DNA of 64,000 nucleotides, taken from NCBI GenBank assembly GCA_026770025.1, contig JAMXDE010000029.1, positions 434,001-498,000 on the forward strand, written 5' to 3'. The DNA comes from Craspedostauros australis. Taxonomy: Eukaryota > Bacillariophyta > Bacillariophyceae > Mastogloiales > Achnanthaceae. Positions 12,495 through 22,399 of the stretch are shown piece by piece; the stretch's first letter is position 1, and each line of letters starts with the position of its first letter. Position numbers and translations under genes: made by a program. The notes beneath the pieces were generated by a model. The model was not told where the DNA came from, ran no database searches, and was given only the letters and a program-made list of their open reading frames with translations.

Positions 12495-14638
12495 ACTTGA
12501 ATCTGTGCCGTGTGCGACTACCATGCATACGAGCATCAAACACACTCTTGGGGGCTCGAAATGAACTGCGTCAGGTGGCGCTTTTACATAATTGAGAGAT
12601 TGTGCGGTGTGGGCCAACACTATGCTCTACTCCACTCCATTTGATGCTCCATAAGAGGAGAGTCGAGCAATTCATTCTGATTGCCAAGCACTCTCCATTA
12701 CGTACTTACTATAATACCTTCATCACTCTACTCTGGTTTTCCTTTCCTTGAATTCAAATGGGATGCGCCCAAAGTTGTGAATGTTCTGTTGGGCGATGAA
12801 TTCCTTGCTGCTCATGGCTGAATCGCAAGAACAACAACGATACCATACGAGCACAGATGGGTACTCCGTACTACCTATTCTAGAATAGTACAGTACGCTG
12901 CTGACCTTCCTTGTTGGACAGACACACATCTTCAGGTTGCCGATGGACATATGTGGGGCGCTCACATCTGGAAGGATGACAATAGATCGTCCTCGTACAG
13001 AGCTCAAACACATCGATCAGCGAAGATGAAAAAGGCAAACGCGGAAATGATGGCGCCTCGAGAGCGTTTTCGGAGAAAGGCTTGCGGCGCTGTGCTTCGC
13101 TGGACAATGTGGCACTGCGCATTCCAGAGCATGGATGGCAGACCGAACCTCCGAACCGACAGCAGCAAGGGCATTGCCTTGTGTAACTCCGGGGGTTTGG
13201 TTGACATCCACGAGACAATCAATCAATCAATCAAGAAGAACAACAACAACAACGGTACGAGTATCGTGTCTCGTTGTAACAGGCACGATGCAACAAACCG
13301 TTCACGCGCTGGCGAACAATCCGGCGAAGGGAGAATCCCGAAGAGTTGGAAGAAGTGCCTCCGCAACCAGCTCCACTCCGCGGCGGGTTATGCTTGTGTG
13401 GCGGCCATTGGGATTCGGTGGTGAGCATACCGGCGTCAGAGGTGATGACAGAATTGGAGGCGATAAGTGCGCCAGTTACGTGTATGGTATGTTCGTGAGC
13501 TGGATTCCTTTCCTCTCCAGGGGAATAGAGCCAGAGCTGGAGAGAGCAAGTACTCCGACATCCTTTCAGCTTTTTGTCGTGGCAGAGAGGGTCTCAGCAG
13601 CACTCTACGTCGTGCCCACACTGCTCTACGTATGCATAGCATGCTATTGACAGCGATACTGTCTTTGAAGGATGCTTCGGCGACATCGGCGGCATCGACT
13701 TCGCTTGGTTGGTCCCGTCCGCGATGCAACACTCGAACAGCCAAACGGGACGAAGCGAAGAAGGAAGTGCAACACATCGATGGCTGGTCATTGTCGGAAG
13801 TGAAGTTCACCCGCGCAAACATCTCGACGATCACAATGACGACGACCACAAAGCCCCGCAGGCAAAGGAGGAAGGGCTGCGCGACCACGCAATGCTCTGC
13901 GATTGTTCCCCTTCCATGCTGAGTACTCGCATTGCAGTCATAAGAATACGAGTGCGTGCAAGTATTCTCCGACATCAACAAATCACCAAAAGGTCCATCT
14001 GCGTGTGTGATGAAATGACAACGCACATTGGAGACCACACAAAGGAGCCTCGTTGCGTCATCAGTGCTGCCACCTCCAAGCAACTCAACCGAGCGTACGG
14101 TGTGTACCATGCCGCACTCGATTAAGGTGCTTGCAGCCACAGCAATCCCCAACAGTCAAATTAAGACCAAACCAAGACCAGCCAGACGAGAGGACCAAGG
14201 CCAACAGCGAGGTAAGGTAAGGTGAGGTAAGGTGAGGGAAAAGACTTCACATGAACGCAGAGGCAAAGATGTCCCGTTGCAAGAAACCTGTCCAAGCACA
14301 AAAGGCGTCGGTGATCGGCATTCAGCACCCAGGCCTCTATCTATCTACAGCGACAATCACATTGATCGCACGCATTCATACCACGCGGTGTAATTGGGTA
14401 TTGTTGCACCACCGCACGCACCGAAGCCAACGACGATACTCGTATCAAGACCAACAACCACAACCACAACCACAGTCATACATTTCCCGTCCATTCGACA
14501 TACTCGACGCATCGTCCACACAAGTTTGACATTCGGGGAAAGCAAAAGCCAACAAGCACCCCACCCAGACGAGTGTCACGTACGAGTCACTGCACTGCGC
14601 ACAGTGTCCCAGCCCTCCTCCACTACAAGACAGAAGGA
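12495..14638. other. 2.1-kb intergenic region; no gene recognised
   Basis: Several overlapping frames of 60-240 codons are open on both strands (for example minus 13436-14152 and plus 12951-13424), but none resembles a known family and they contradict one another. Their composition is typical of frames that are open by chance. Short repeats occur: an aatc-type run at 13217-13232 and a ggtaag/ggtgag cluster at 14210-14238. A small or non-conserved gene cannot be excluded; the minus-strand stretch at about 12990-13180 is the least unlikely coding candidate. Confidence 0.3.
14210..14238. repeat. Reiterated GGTAAG/GGTGAG pentamer-hexamer cluster
   Basis: Alternating ggtaa and ggtga units, five or six in a row. 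Each unit resembles a 5' splice site on the plus strand. It lies 400 bp upstream of the secreted-protein gene. Confidence 0.7.
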
Positions 14639-15397
14639 ATGATGGCGAGACAGCCAACTCAAGGCGTCTTCGCGTTCTTCGTATTGCTATACTACATCGT
14701 GCAGTCAGCGAGGCCCGTCTCCGGCACCAGCCTTCTGCGATCGAGATCGTCGTGGCCGACGGAAGGAAGTCTGATCATCGACGACCTCACGCTCGTGTCA
14801 TCCTTCGACCAGATTACCATCCTAGGAGACGTCAAGATCGTCAAGAAGGGCATCCTTGCCATCGAGGGCGACGAAGCTTCTCTCTTCGCGCTCGACATGC
14901 ACGTCTCCGGTCTCATCAACTTTGTGCTGTCCTACAACGGACCCACGGAAGCGATCAACATCGAGGGCGAACTTGTGCTCGATGAGGACAGCTCGCCCAA
15001 GCTCAGCATCGACGCATCCGAGTACGCGGGAGGCGAGGGCGTCATTCACCTCATCCGATACGCCTCGCACACGGGTGTCTTCTCGCCCAACAACGTCATG
15101 GTCATAGGCCTCGATTCCAGATTATCGGCAGAACTGGTCAACGGACCCGAGTCCCTGGATCTGATCATCATGCCGAACCCGCAGTTACAGGCGACCGCTC
15201 GAGACAGAACCGGCACGCAGCAGCCGAAGGACGACTCGCCAAGAACGGCTGGCGAAGAATCGAGGGGCGATCAACTCCCCGAAGACAGCGACGGCAGTAT
15301 GGACACGGAAAGCAGGTTGGCGAGATTCCGGATGATGTTCAAGGTGATGTCACACCACGACACCAACCAACGATATCATCTAGTGAACCACGGATAG
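14639..15397 (+). CDS. Small secreted protein, function unknown
   Basis: About 252 residues from the paired ATGs at 14639/14642; an in-frame ATG at 14573 would add 22 residues. The 14639 start is preferred because it puts a signal peptide at the very N-terminus: MMARQPTQG, a hydrophobic core FAFFVLLYYIV, then QSARPVSG, a plausible cleavage region. The mature part (to about residue 175) alternates short hydrophobic strands and turns (DDLTLVSSFDQITILGDVKI and similar) and contains GVIHLIRYASHTGVF followed by LDLIIM. This resembles the last turns of beta-helical passenger domains of bacterial autotransporters. The C-terminal 75 residues are polar, acidic and probably disordered. No catalytic motif is visible. 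Secretion or cell-wall display is an inference. Confidence 0.6.
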   Translation: MMARQPTQGVFAFFVLLYYIVQSARPVSGTSLLRSRSSWPTEGSLIIDDLTLVSSFDQITILGDVKIVKKGILAIEGDEASLFALDMHVSGLINFVLSYNGPTEAINIEGELVLDEDSSPKLSIDASEYAGGEGVIHLIRYASHTGVFSPNNVMVIGLDSRLSAELVNGPESLDLIIMPNPQLQATARDRTGTQQPKDDSPRTAGEESRGDQLPEDSDGSMDTESRLARFRMMFKVMSHHDTNQRYHLVNHG

Positions 15398-16608
15398 AGA
15401 CGCATCTGTAGGGTTTGTGGCGACATCACTATCACTACCATTGATTGCGATGACTAGATTCAGCACGCGTCTCACAAGGAAGAAGTACAAGGCGACAAGC
15501 TACTCGCGTGCAATCGCCACAACAGTACGAGTATGGTAACCAGGATGTGGTGGAAGGGACAAGCCGAGCACCGTGCGATGGCTCTCATCGAACGATGGCA
15601 TCGGCAGTGGCGGAGGATGGTGCGGGGTGACAAGGTATCAATGGGATGCATGGGCAGTGTCGGGTCAAGCAACCGATAGATGGATGAATTACGGGTCCTC
15701 TCGGTCGTTGGTCGATTGTCTGGCAAAGCGAGACGCATGGTTCATGTCCTACGCTCGAATTAGAGCTGTTCGATTCAAATCGAAGCTCGACTGAGCGTGG
15801 ACAAGGGGCAAAGCGGCTACGGTTCTTGTCTGGTAAGCGAATAGCCAATGGACGTCAGAACCGCGGGATGGCATTCTGAGCTTAGTCTGCTCCTTTGCCC
15901 GTCCGGCCAACACAAACGAGATGCGGCAGGGGCATGGAAGGCAGGGTACAAGGAGGCATAGCAGGAAGCAGGAACTCGCTTGAAGGTGCTAACGCGTGGC
16001 ATACCGACGGATTTCTTGATGACAGCGAAGCACGACGCCGAAAGTGTATCTGCTTTGCTTTGCTGCCTTTTTCGCACGGGAGGGACGTCGCGATGTGGGC
16101 AACCTCTCCGTTGAGGTTCGAAGAGCAATTAACTTGCAGCACGATCCACCATGACTGCGCTCTTGATGGTCTCATGACGATGCACACGCCAACGACGAGG
16201 ACCGGGTTAGCCATCAAGATCGTGGTCTATTGTATTTCGCAGCCGTTTAGATTCTGACGCTGTACTCAAGCCATTGATGCCAGGACGAAAGCCACAATTC
16301 AAGAAGGATGTATTTACAGAGATTCGAGTAAGAGGAATGTAGTAGTAGTAGTACTCATACATGCGATACAAGTAGGATGGCTTTAGAGCGTGTTCGTGCC
16401 TGTTCGAAACCATGGTGCATTCATACTTGTGTGGGTAGAATGACTGTGAAGTCAAACCGAAACAAATGTTGCGGTGTTTTTGTACGAAAGGCGGTACGGT
16501 GCCTTCTCTGCCATGACCGTTGCCATTTCCGCTACCGCTACTATCATTGTCATTTTCACGAGCCATCGCGATTGCAGTAACATCGAAAGCAATGGGACGA
16601 CAGCACCG
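15398..16608. other. Intergenic region between convergent genes; no gene seen
   Basis: About 1.2 kb separating the secreted-protein gene (plus) and DDX41 (minus). No frame shows a conserved domain. It contains a TACGAGTA octamer at 15526-15533 and a (gta)n-like run at about 16336-16352. It is probably the 3' flanks of both genes. Confidence 0.35.
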
Positions 16609-18645
16609 TTACCAATCTCCACCGTAACCACCTCCTGATGATACCAGCACATCCCTGTGCCCTCCCGCCACTTGTCGGGCGTTCTTGTCGATCTTGGGAC
16701 AGTTGACGATGGTGTGACCAAGACCGCCGCAGTACGAACACCCAACTGTTCCCCCGTTGGCCTCCTCCGCCTGCTCTCTTGGATCGTCCAGCATCATGAG
16801 CACTGGTGGAAGTCGCTGCTTGGCCTCCTTCAGGAGATGCTTGAGATCCAGCAGGGCAGTTTCGGGAACGCTCTTGTTGATGAACGTGGTTGCCACACCC
16901 GTCTTTCCTGCACGTCCTGTACGACCGATTCTGTGGACGTAGTTCTCGATTTCGCTGGGCATGTCGAAGTTGATGACGTGCTTGATGTCGCTGAAATCCA
17001 GACCCTTGGCAGCAACGTCGGTGGCGACGAGCACGTCCTTCTTTCCCCCCTTGTAGAGCTGGATGGCTTCATTACGCTCCACCTGATCCTTGTCTCCGTG
17101 AATGGACACAGCTTCGACGCCCTTGAGCAGCAAGTACTCATGGATGTCATCCACATCACCCTTGCGTTCGCAAAAGATGACGACGGGTGGCGCGGTCTTC
17201 TGCAAGCAATGCAGCAGGTACACGATCTTGGCTTCGTGCTTGACGTACTCGACTTCCTGGATGACGTCGAGGTTGGCAGCTCCGGCTCGTCCGACGTTGA
17301 CCACGACGGGCTTCACCAGCGTTTCACGGGCAAAGTCCTGGAACTTCTTCGGGAAGGTGGCACTGAAGAGCAGCGTTTGTCGCTGGTGGGGGAAGTTGTT
17401 CATGATCTCGCTGACCTCCTCGTCGAACCCAAGATCGAGCATGCGATCGGCTTCGTCCAGGCAGATAAATCGGCAGATGCTGAGTGTCATCGATTTGCGC
17501 TTGAGCACATCACGGAGTCGACCTGGGGTCGCGACGACGCAGTGCACGCCGGATGATTCGCACATCTCCATCTGGTCTCTCACGCTCTCACCGCCGATCA
17601 GGAGCTGACAACGCAGCGCTGGATAGCCCGGGGACTTGGTGACGGAATCGCAGAAACCGCTGACGACGTCGTACGTCTGCCGTGCCAGTTCGCGGGAAGG
17701 CGCCAGGATGATCCCCACGGGGCCTTCGTTGGCGATGAGGGGCATGCGGAGCTCCTCCTCGAGCGCCACCATGACCAGCGGCAGCGAGAAGGTGAGCGTC
17801 TTCCCGCTACCGGTGAAGGCAATGCCAATCATGTCCCTGCTGGCCAGCGCGACGGTGAGTCCCTGCATTTGGATGGGCGTGGGCCGTCGCATATTCTTGC
17901 TGTGCAATGAATCTATGATGGGCTTGGGGAATTTCATGTCGACGAATCGCTTCATCGGCGGAGGAATGTCCTCGCCCTCGATCTCCATGTGCCATTCCTT
18001 GCGGACCTGATTCCACGTGTCCTCGCCCTGCTTCAATATCGCCTTTGGCGCAGTCCACGTGGATGGCAGCGGCTCGTTGTAGCTGACGCCCTTGGCCAGC
18101 TCGGATGCGGCCTGCAGCGCGTTCGTCTGGATCTTGGTGGCCTCCCTCAGAATGCGCGCCTCTTCGTCCTTGCGCTGCTTGTCCGCCTTCTCCTCCTCCG
18201 TGAGCTTCGACTGCAGCGCGGCTGCCGTATCCAGCAAGGTCTGGGCGGCCTCGTCCGCGTCCTTGTCGTCGTCATCCTCGTCATCGCTGCTGCTGTTGCC
18301 GTCATTGTCATTTCCAGCTGCGGCACCCTTGGCTGCCTTGCCCTTTCTGTCGCCGTACAGCACGTCCACGCTGTTTCCGAGGATCTGCTTGCGTCGCTCG
18401 TCCGAGAACTTGCTGCCGTACTCATTGAGCAGCTCCATCTCTTCCATCTTGCGGCGCTTCGCAGCCGCCATGTACTCCGGCACGTTGCCATCATCATCAT
18501 CATGATTGCCTGCGCGGTCGTCGTCGGCGGCGCCCATCATCGCCATCATATCAAAGTCATCGTCGGGCTTCTTCTCCTCCTGCTGACGCCTGCGCGCCTC
18601 TCGCTTGGCCTTCCACGCTGCTCTTGCGTCTGATTCGCCTCCCAT
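16609..18645 (-). CDS. DDX41: DEAD-box RNA helicase DDX41 (Abstrakt type)
   Basis: A single exon encoding 678 residues. It is an ATP-dependent RNA helicase of the DDX41/Abstrakt family, associated with the catalytic spliceosome. The core is complete: Q-motif PTPIQMQG, motif I AFTGSGKT, Ia PSRELARQ, II LDEADRMLD, III SAT, and VI HRIGRTGRAG. The family signature lies upstream (GVSYNEPLPSTWTAPKAILK, then FPKPIIDSLHSKNMRRPTP). A CCHC zinc knuckle near the C-terminus, C-x2-C-x4-H-x4-C (CSYCGGLGHTIVNC), is the DDX41 hallmark. The N-terminal 180 residues are charged with acidic runs. The start at 18645 (MGGESDARAAW) is the first ATG and agrees with a charged N-terminus. It is transcribed away from TAF12 across a 671-bp shared promoter. 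Confidence 0.95.
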   Translation of the reverse strand: MGGESDARAAWKAKREARRRQQEEKKPDDDFDMMAMMGAADDDRAGNHDDDDGNVPEYMAAAKRRKMEEMELLNEYGSKFSDERRKQILGNSVDVLYGDRKGKAAKGAAAGNDNDGNSSSDDEDDDDKDADEAAQTLLDTAAALQSKLTEEEKADKQRKDEEARILREATKIQTNALQAASELAKGVSYNEPLPSTWTAPKAILKQGEDTWNQVRKEWHMEIEGEDIPPPMKRFVDMKFPKPIIDSLHSKNMRRPTPIQMQGLTVALASRDMIGIAFTGSGKTLTFSLPLVMVALEEELRMPLIANEGPVGIILAPSRELARQTYDVVSGFCDSVTKSPGYPALRCQLLIGGESVRDQMEMCESSGVHCVVATPGRLRDVLKRKSMTLSICRFICLDEADRMLDLGFDEEVSEIMNNFPHQRQTLLFSATFPKKFQDFARETLVKPVVVNVGRAGAANLDVIQEVEYVKHEAKIVYLLHCLQKTAPPVVIFCERKGDVDDIHEYLLLKGVEAVSIHGDKDQVERNEAIQLYKGGKKDVLVATDVAAKGLDFSDIKHVINFDMPSEIENYVHRIGRTGRAGKTGVATTFINKSVPETALLDLKHLLKEAKQRLPPVLMMLDDPREQAEEANGGTVGCSYCGGLGHTIVNCPKIDKNARQVAGGHRDVLVSSGGGYGGDW

Positions 18646-19316
18646 CGTGTCTGCTCTATTCGCTTCCTTTCTTTTGTTGCCGTGAATGCTGTCAGTCCTT
18701 CAAGTTGGATGTGGTTGGCAGTGCTCGAGCGTACGGTGTGGGTGCGTCCCATCTCCGTCTCGCATGATGGTGGGGCTGCGCGCCAAATCCAAGAGCATCA
18801 CCAACAGCCCTCACTTTTCTCGATGGTTGTTCAGTTGGGGTTGATGTGTTTGTTGCACGTTTCCACGTTCTGAGTTTCGCGTTTTGGTGCTCTTTTTGGG
18901 AGTCGGTGGTAGTTTTGCGGTCGATTGGTTGGTCGTTGTTGGAGATGGAGGCTCGATCAATTGGATCCAATTGATCAAGGCGAATGAAAAGCAGTTTCTT
19001 CAACACGAGTGATTTGCATCCGAGTCACGAATGATGGATTTTGGCAGCGACCATGACGAAACCGCCGTTCCTCTCTTTTCTTGCTGTTGTTGTTGCTGTT
19101 GTTGTTGCTGTTGCTGTTGTTGTTGCGAATCGCCCACCACCATCACAATCCCCAACGAGGGAAAGGAAGTCGAAGTGGAGATACGTGTACGAGTAGGTCG
19201 CACACTCAGCCCATAGCTCGCAGGAGACACAATCATAGAGCGAAGCCCATCTCTGTAATACACCATACATACTATCCTCCAAAGTAAAATAGTCGTTATC
19301 CATACCAGCTTAAAGG
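18646..19316. promoter_or_regulatory. Shared divergent promoter of DDX41 and TAF12
   Basis: This 671-bp gap separates two head-to-head genes and must hold both promoters. It contains a perfect 22-bp palindrome at 18955-18976, a (ttg/ctg)n triplet tract at about 19082-19125 in the presumed TAF12 leader, and a TACGAGTA octamer at 19188-19195. No coding sequence is recognised. Confidence 0.6.
18955..18976. promoter_or_regulatory. Perfect 22-bp palindrome
   Basis: The half-site GATCAATTGGA is followed directly by its exact reverse complement, with no spacer. It lies 310 bp upstream of the DDX41 ATG and 341 bp upstream of the TAF12 ATG. A perfect 11+11 match is not expected by chance in 64 kb (about 0.015 expected). 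Binding of a dimeric regulator is a plausible inference. Confidence 0.65.
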
Positions 19317-21719
19317 ATGTCTGCGCCGCCAAACCAACCGCCTGGAAATCCGGGGCAAGGACAAGGCGCACCAGCCCCTGCGCCATCGAGCGCGGGCAGC
19401 GCATCAGGCGGCGGAGGTGGCGGGAGCGGTGGAAAGTCGATCCTGCTGATGCAGCAAAGACTTCGGAACGCGAGCAATGCTGCCGCTGCAGCTGCTCCAC
19501 CCGTTGGGGCACCAGCGGGCGCACCAGCCCCAGGACAGCCAATGACAGCAAATCCCGCTCAGATGCAGCAGGCGCAGGCCCAAGTTCAGGCGATCAATCC
19601 CAATCCTCGACCCGGCAAGTCTGCAGCGCAATTGATGGCCTCGTCTCAAGGAAGAGAACATGCGGCCTCACGGCCACCCGCCGCGGCGGTTCCACAAGCT
19701 CAGCCACAGCAACCCCCGCAACAGCAGCAGCAACAGCAATCGAGGCCAACGGCGCAGGTTGCCCAGGCACAACCGATGGGACGACCCAAGGGAAAGGACT
19801 TTGCGGCCATGGCAATGTCAGCAAAGGCCAGCGCATCTCCAGCACCGACCCCGGCACCAGCACCAGCCGTGGCTGGGAATCAGAATCAGCCGCATGCGGG
19901 ACAGTCAATGGCGTCTGCTTCAACTGGTGCGCACGCTGGTGCCAGCACTGGACCTCGAACCGCGCAGCCTTCCACGTATGCACCTGCCAGTGCTCCAGCT
20001 TCAGCGCAACCGCAGCAACAACAACAACAACACATTGCCAGCAAGCCAAAGGGTAAGGATTTCTCCGCCATGGCAAATCGCATGGGTGCAAGCATGTCGC
20101 AAGCGCAGACGAAATCACCATCCTTCCGACCGACACCCGTTGCGAATCCGAACCCTGCGCCTGGGCCAGTCTCTGCGCATGCTCCAGGGGCGGTGCAGAA
20201 CAGGTCCAATACCTCACTTGCACCTGGAGCACCGTCCACGGCTGGTCCAGGACCCACGTCCTCGTCAGCGCCGGGATCCATGGCGCAGCGAGAGCTCGAG
20301 GCCAAGCTACGGGAGCAACGCATCAAAGCAGGCGCAAGAAAGGCTGCAGGTCTGCCACCTCTGACCTACGATCAGCTCGCCGCTCCCTCTACCACCGCTG
20401 CCGCCATCCCCGCCGCCACAGCCGTAACCGCAGCTCCTCCCGCCCCAGTACCAGCAGCTGCTCCCGTCGCCTCCGCAATTTCAGCTCCTGTTCTTGCTGC
20501 ATCGAGGCCCGGCCATGTCTCCACGGGTTTCTCTCCTCCAAAACGCCAAACTTCGCACCCGACAACGAAGGCATCCCCACAACCAACACGTCCGCAACCG
20601 CAGCAATCACAACAATACCGCTCACCGCAAATGACCATCCAGCAACGAAAACCACAGTCTCAGTACCAGCAGTCGCCGTCACAATCGCAATCGCAGCAAC
20701 AACCTCGCCAACAGCAGCTTCAACAACAGCAGTCCCGGCAGCACCAGCAGTCTCAACAGCCATCACCACAGCAGAAGCAGCCGCAGCAGCAACAGCAAAA
20801 GCAGCCACAACCAAAGCCGCAGCAGCAGAAAACGCAGTCGCAACCAAAGAAGCAGCCACAGCAACAGCGCAGTTCCCAGACCCAGCAATCACGGTCGCAG
20901 AGTCAGAGCCAGGCCAGATCTCAGGCGCAGAGCTCCACGTCCAAGACGCAGTCTCAATCGCGGGCACAGCCAACGCCAAGCCGTGCGTCGTCATCTGCAT
21001 CGGGCACAATGACGGCAGCAGCACGGAGCCGCCAAACCTCAACCTCCAGATCTACCTCCAAGACGAGCAAACCCACGTCCGCAACCGCAAGTGGCAGCAG
21101 CGGGAGTGCGAACTCAAAGGCAACCTCCAAGTCGACCAACACCCCGGAGCCGAAGGTGCAAGAAGGACGGCTGTCTTTCACAGCGGCACATGCGATCGCA
21201 GCTGCCAAGAACTCAGCTGCCAGTGGCGGTCCCACGCCCATGGGAGCTGCTCACTTAGCACCGCTGATGGGCGAACGGCTCTCTGATTTGCTCCACGACA
21301 TCGATCCCAACTACGAGCTCGACGCCGAGGCGGAGGAGCAGGTGCTGCATCTCGCGGATGACTTCCTCGATAAGGTCACGCGCCAAGCAATTCGCGTGGC
21401 GCAGCACCGCGGCAGCAAGATCCTCGATGTGCAGGACCTGCAGCTGGTGCTTGCGAAGTACTGGAAGATCGTCATCCCGGGGATGGGCCTGCCGACGTTT
21501 CAGACGAAGCGAGCATCCACGAGCGCTGCTGCATCCACCTCTGCTTCCAACGCAGGCCTCAAGTCAAGGTCGACCTCGACGAAGCGCAAGTCAGCTGGCG
21601 GAGGAAGGAGCACAGGCGGTTCAGCCGCCGACAAATCGGCAGATTCCAACAAGAAGCAGAACACGGGTTCATCCTCCGGGCCGACCGTCCCCATTCCTTC
21701 CATCGCATCGTCCAAATAG
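19317..21719 (+). CDS. TAF12: TAF12, TFIID/SAGA histone-fold subunit with long Q/P/A-rich N-terminus
   Basis: An 800-residue single exon. Residues about 648-724 form the TAF12 histone fold: GERLSDLLHDIDPNYELDAE, then EEQVLHLADDFLDKVTRQAI, then RGSKILDVQDLQLVLAKYW and an IPGMG end. TAF12 pairs with TAF4 in TFIID (and ADA1 in SAGA) as an H2B-like partner. The 640-residue N-terminus is dominated by Q, P, A and S, with a dense Q/S block at about 440-560, typical of transcriptional activator contacts. Three short GKDF(A/S)AMA motifs (near residues 160, 243 and in related form before them) recur in this otherwise low-complexity part and may be conserved interaction motifs. The C-terminal 75 residues are basic and S/T-rich. 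It is divergent with DDX41. Confidence 0.92.
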   Translation: MSAPPNQPPGNPGQGQGAPAPAPSSAGSASGGGGGGSGGKSILLMQQRLRNASNAAAAAAPPVGAPAGAPAPGQPMTANPAQMQQAQAQVQAINPNPRPGKSAAQLMASSQGREHAASRPPAAAVPQAQPQQPPQQQQQQQSRPTAQVAQAQPMGRPKGKDFAAMAMSAKASASPAPTPAPAPAVAGNQNQPHAGQSMASASTGAHAGASTGPRTAQPSTYAPASAPASAQPQQQQQQHIASKPKGKDFSAMANRMGASMSQAQTKSPSFRPTPVANPNPAPGPVSAHAPGAVQNRSNTSLAPGAPSTAGPGPTSSSAPGSMAQRELEAKLREQRIKAGARKAAGLPPLTYDQLAAPSTTAAAIPAATAVTAAPPAPVPAAAPVASAISAPVLAASRPGHVSTGFSPPKRQTSHPTTKASPQPTRPQPQQSQQYRSPQMTIQQRKPQSQYQQSPSQSQSQQQPRQQQLQQQQSRQHQQSQQPSPQQKQPQQQQQKQPQPKPQQQKTQSQPKKQPQQQRSSQTQQSRSQSQSQARSQAQSSTSKTQSQSRAQPTPSRASSSASGTMTAAARSRQTSTSRSTSKTSKPTSATASGSSGSANSKATSKSTNTPEPKVQEGRLSFTAAHAIAAAKNSAASGGPTPMGAAHLAPLMGERLSDLLHDIDPNYELDAEAEEQVLHLADDFLDKVTRQAIRVAQHRGSKILDVQDLQLVLAKYWKIVIPGMGLPTFQTKRASTSAAASTSASNAGLKSRSTSTKRKSAGGGRSTGGSAADKSADSNKKQNTGSSSGPTVPIPSIASSK

Positions 21720-22399
21720 GCATCCTTGCATTCTAATCCATACTTACTCCAGAAACACCACTCGTGCACACTTTGATTTGTTGAGTGATCGTGTATGGCA
21801 CGAGCTACTCTACTCCTTCCTCTATCGATACTCGTTCGGCGTTCGCACTGGAATGCCCTTCGCAAGTTGTCTCTTTCGCGAAAACAAACAGGTGAACGCA
21901 CACATGCACAGAATGTACGACCATTGTGTTCGTTGATGGTGAACGTGTTCATCGATGCTCCGCGCAAATCTGCGTATCTACGAGTATGACCATCATCTAT
22001 ACATAGTCTCATGCTTACTGTTTATTTCGATCAACTGGCATCTCTCTCTCTTTCTCTCTCCCTCTCATCTCATGCCCTCGCGGTGGACCTTCATTCTTGG
22101 AGTCTTCATTGCTCACTCATGGCGTGTCCTGTCGGGCATATGAGTATTTTACGTGATCCCTCTCGAAAGCGCAGAGTGCTGTCTTGCCGTAGTGATCGAA
22201 TGGTCGGGTGGCCATCGTTCGTTTTGTTTCGTTGGCCTGCAGGAGGGACCGATCGCTTCCAGTGGACGACGGCACCGATGAAAGAGAGAGAGCGATCGCT
22301 GCTGACGGTTATTATTGTTGTTAGACACGTGGTACATCACTTCACAAACCCAAACTTGTTTTTCTTTTCTCGTCTTTCCTGCTCTCAGCTGTCGCACTT
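21720..22399. other. Region between convergent TAF12 and H2A.Z genes
   Basis: About 680 bp of 3' flank. It contains a pyrimidine tract (ctctct type) at about 22041-22072 and a TACGAGTA octamer at 21979-21986. No coding sequence is recognised. Confidence 0.4.

Noticed and set aside
12951-13424. 157-codon plus-strand open frame
   Set aside because: Contains an N-repeat from a simple-sequence tract and no family pattern; competing frames on the opposite strand are as good.
13436-14152. 238-codon minus-strand open frame in the 12.5-14.6 kb gap
   Set aside because: No recognisable motif, and equally long frames overlap it on the other strand. The predicted protein has Cys/Ser/Val-rich runs typical of antisense frames.
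15740-15790. Possible tRNA T-arm (gttcgattcaaatc)
   Set aside because: No A-box or cloverleaf could be paired upstream on either strand.
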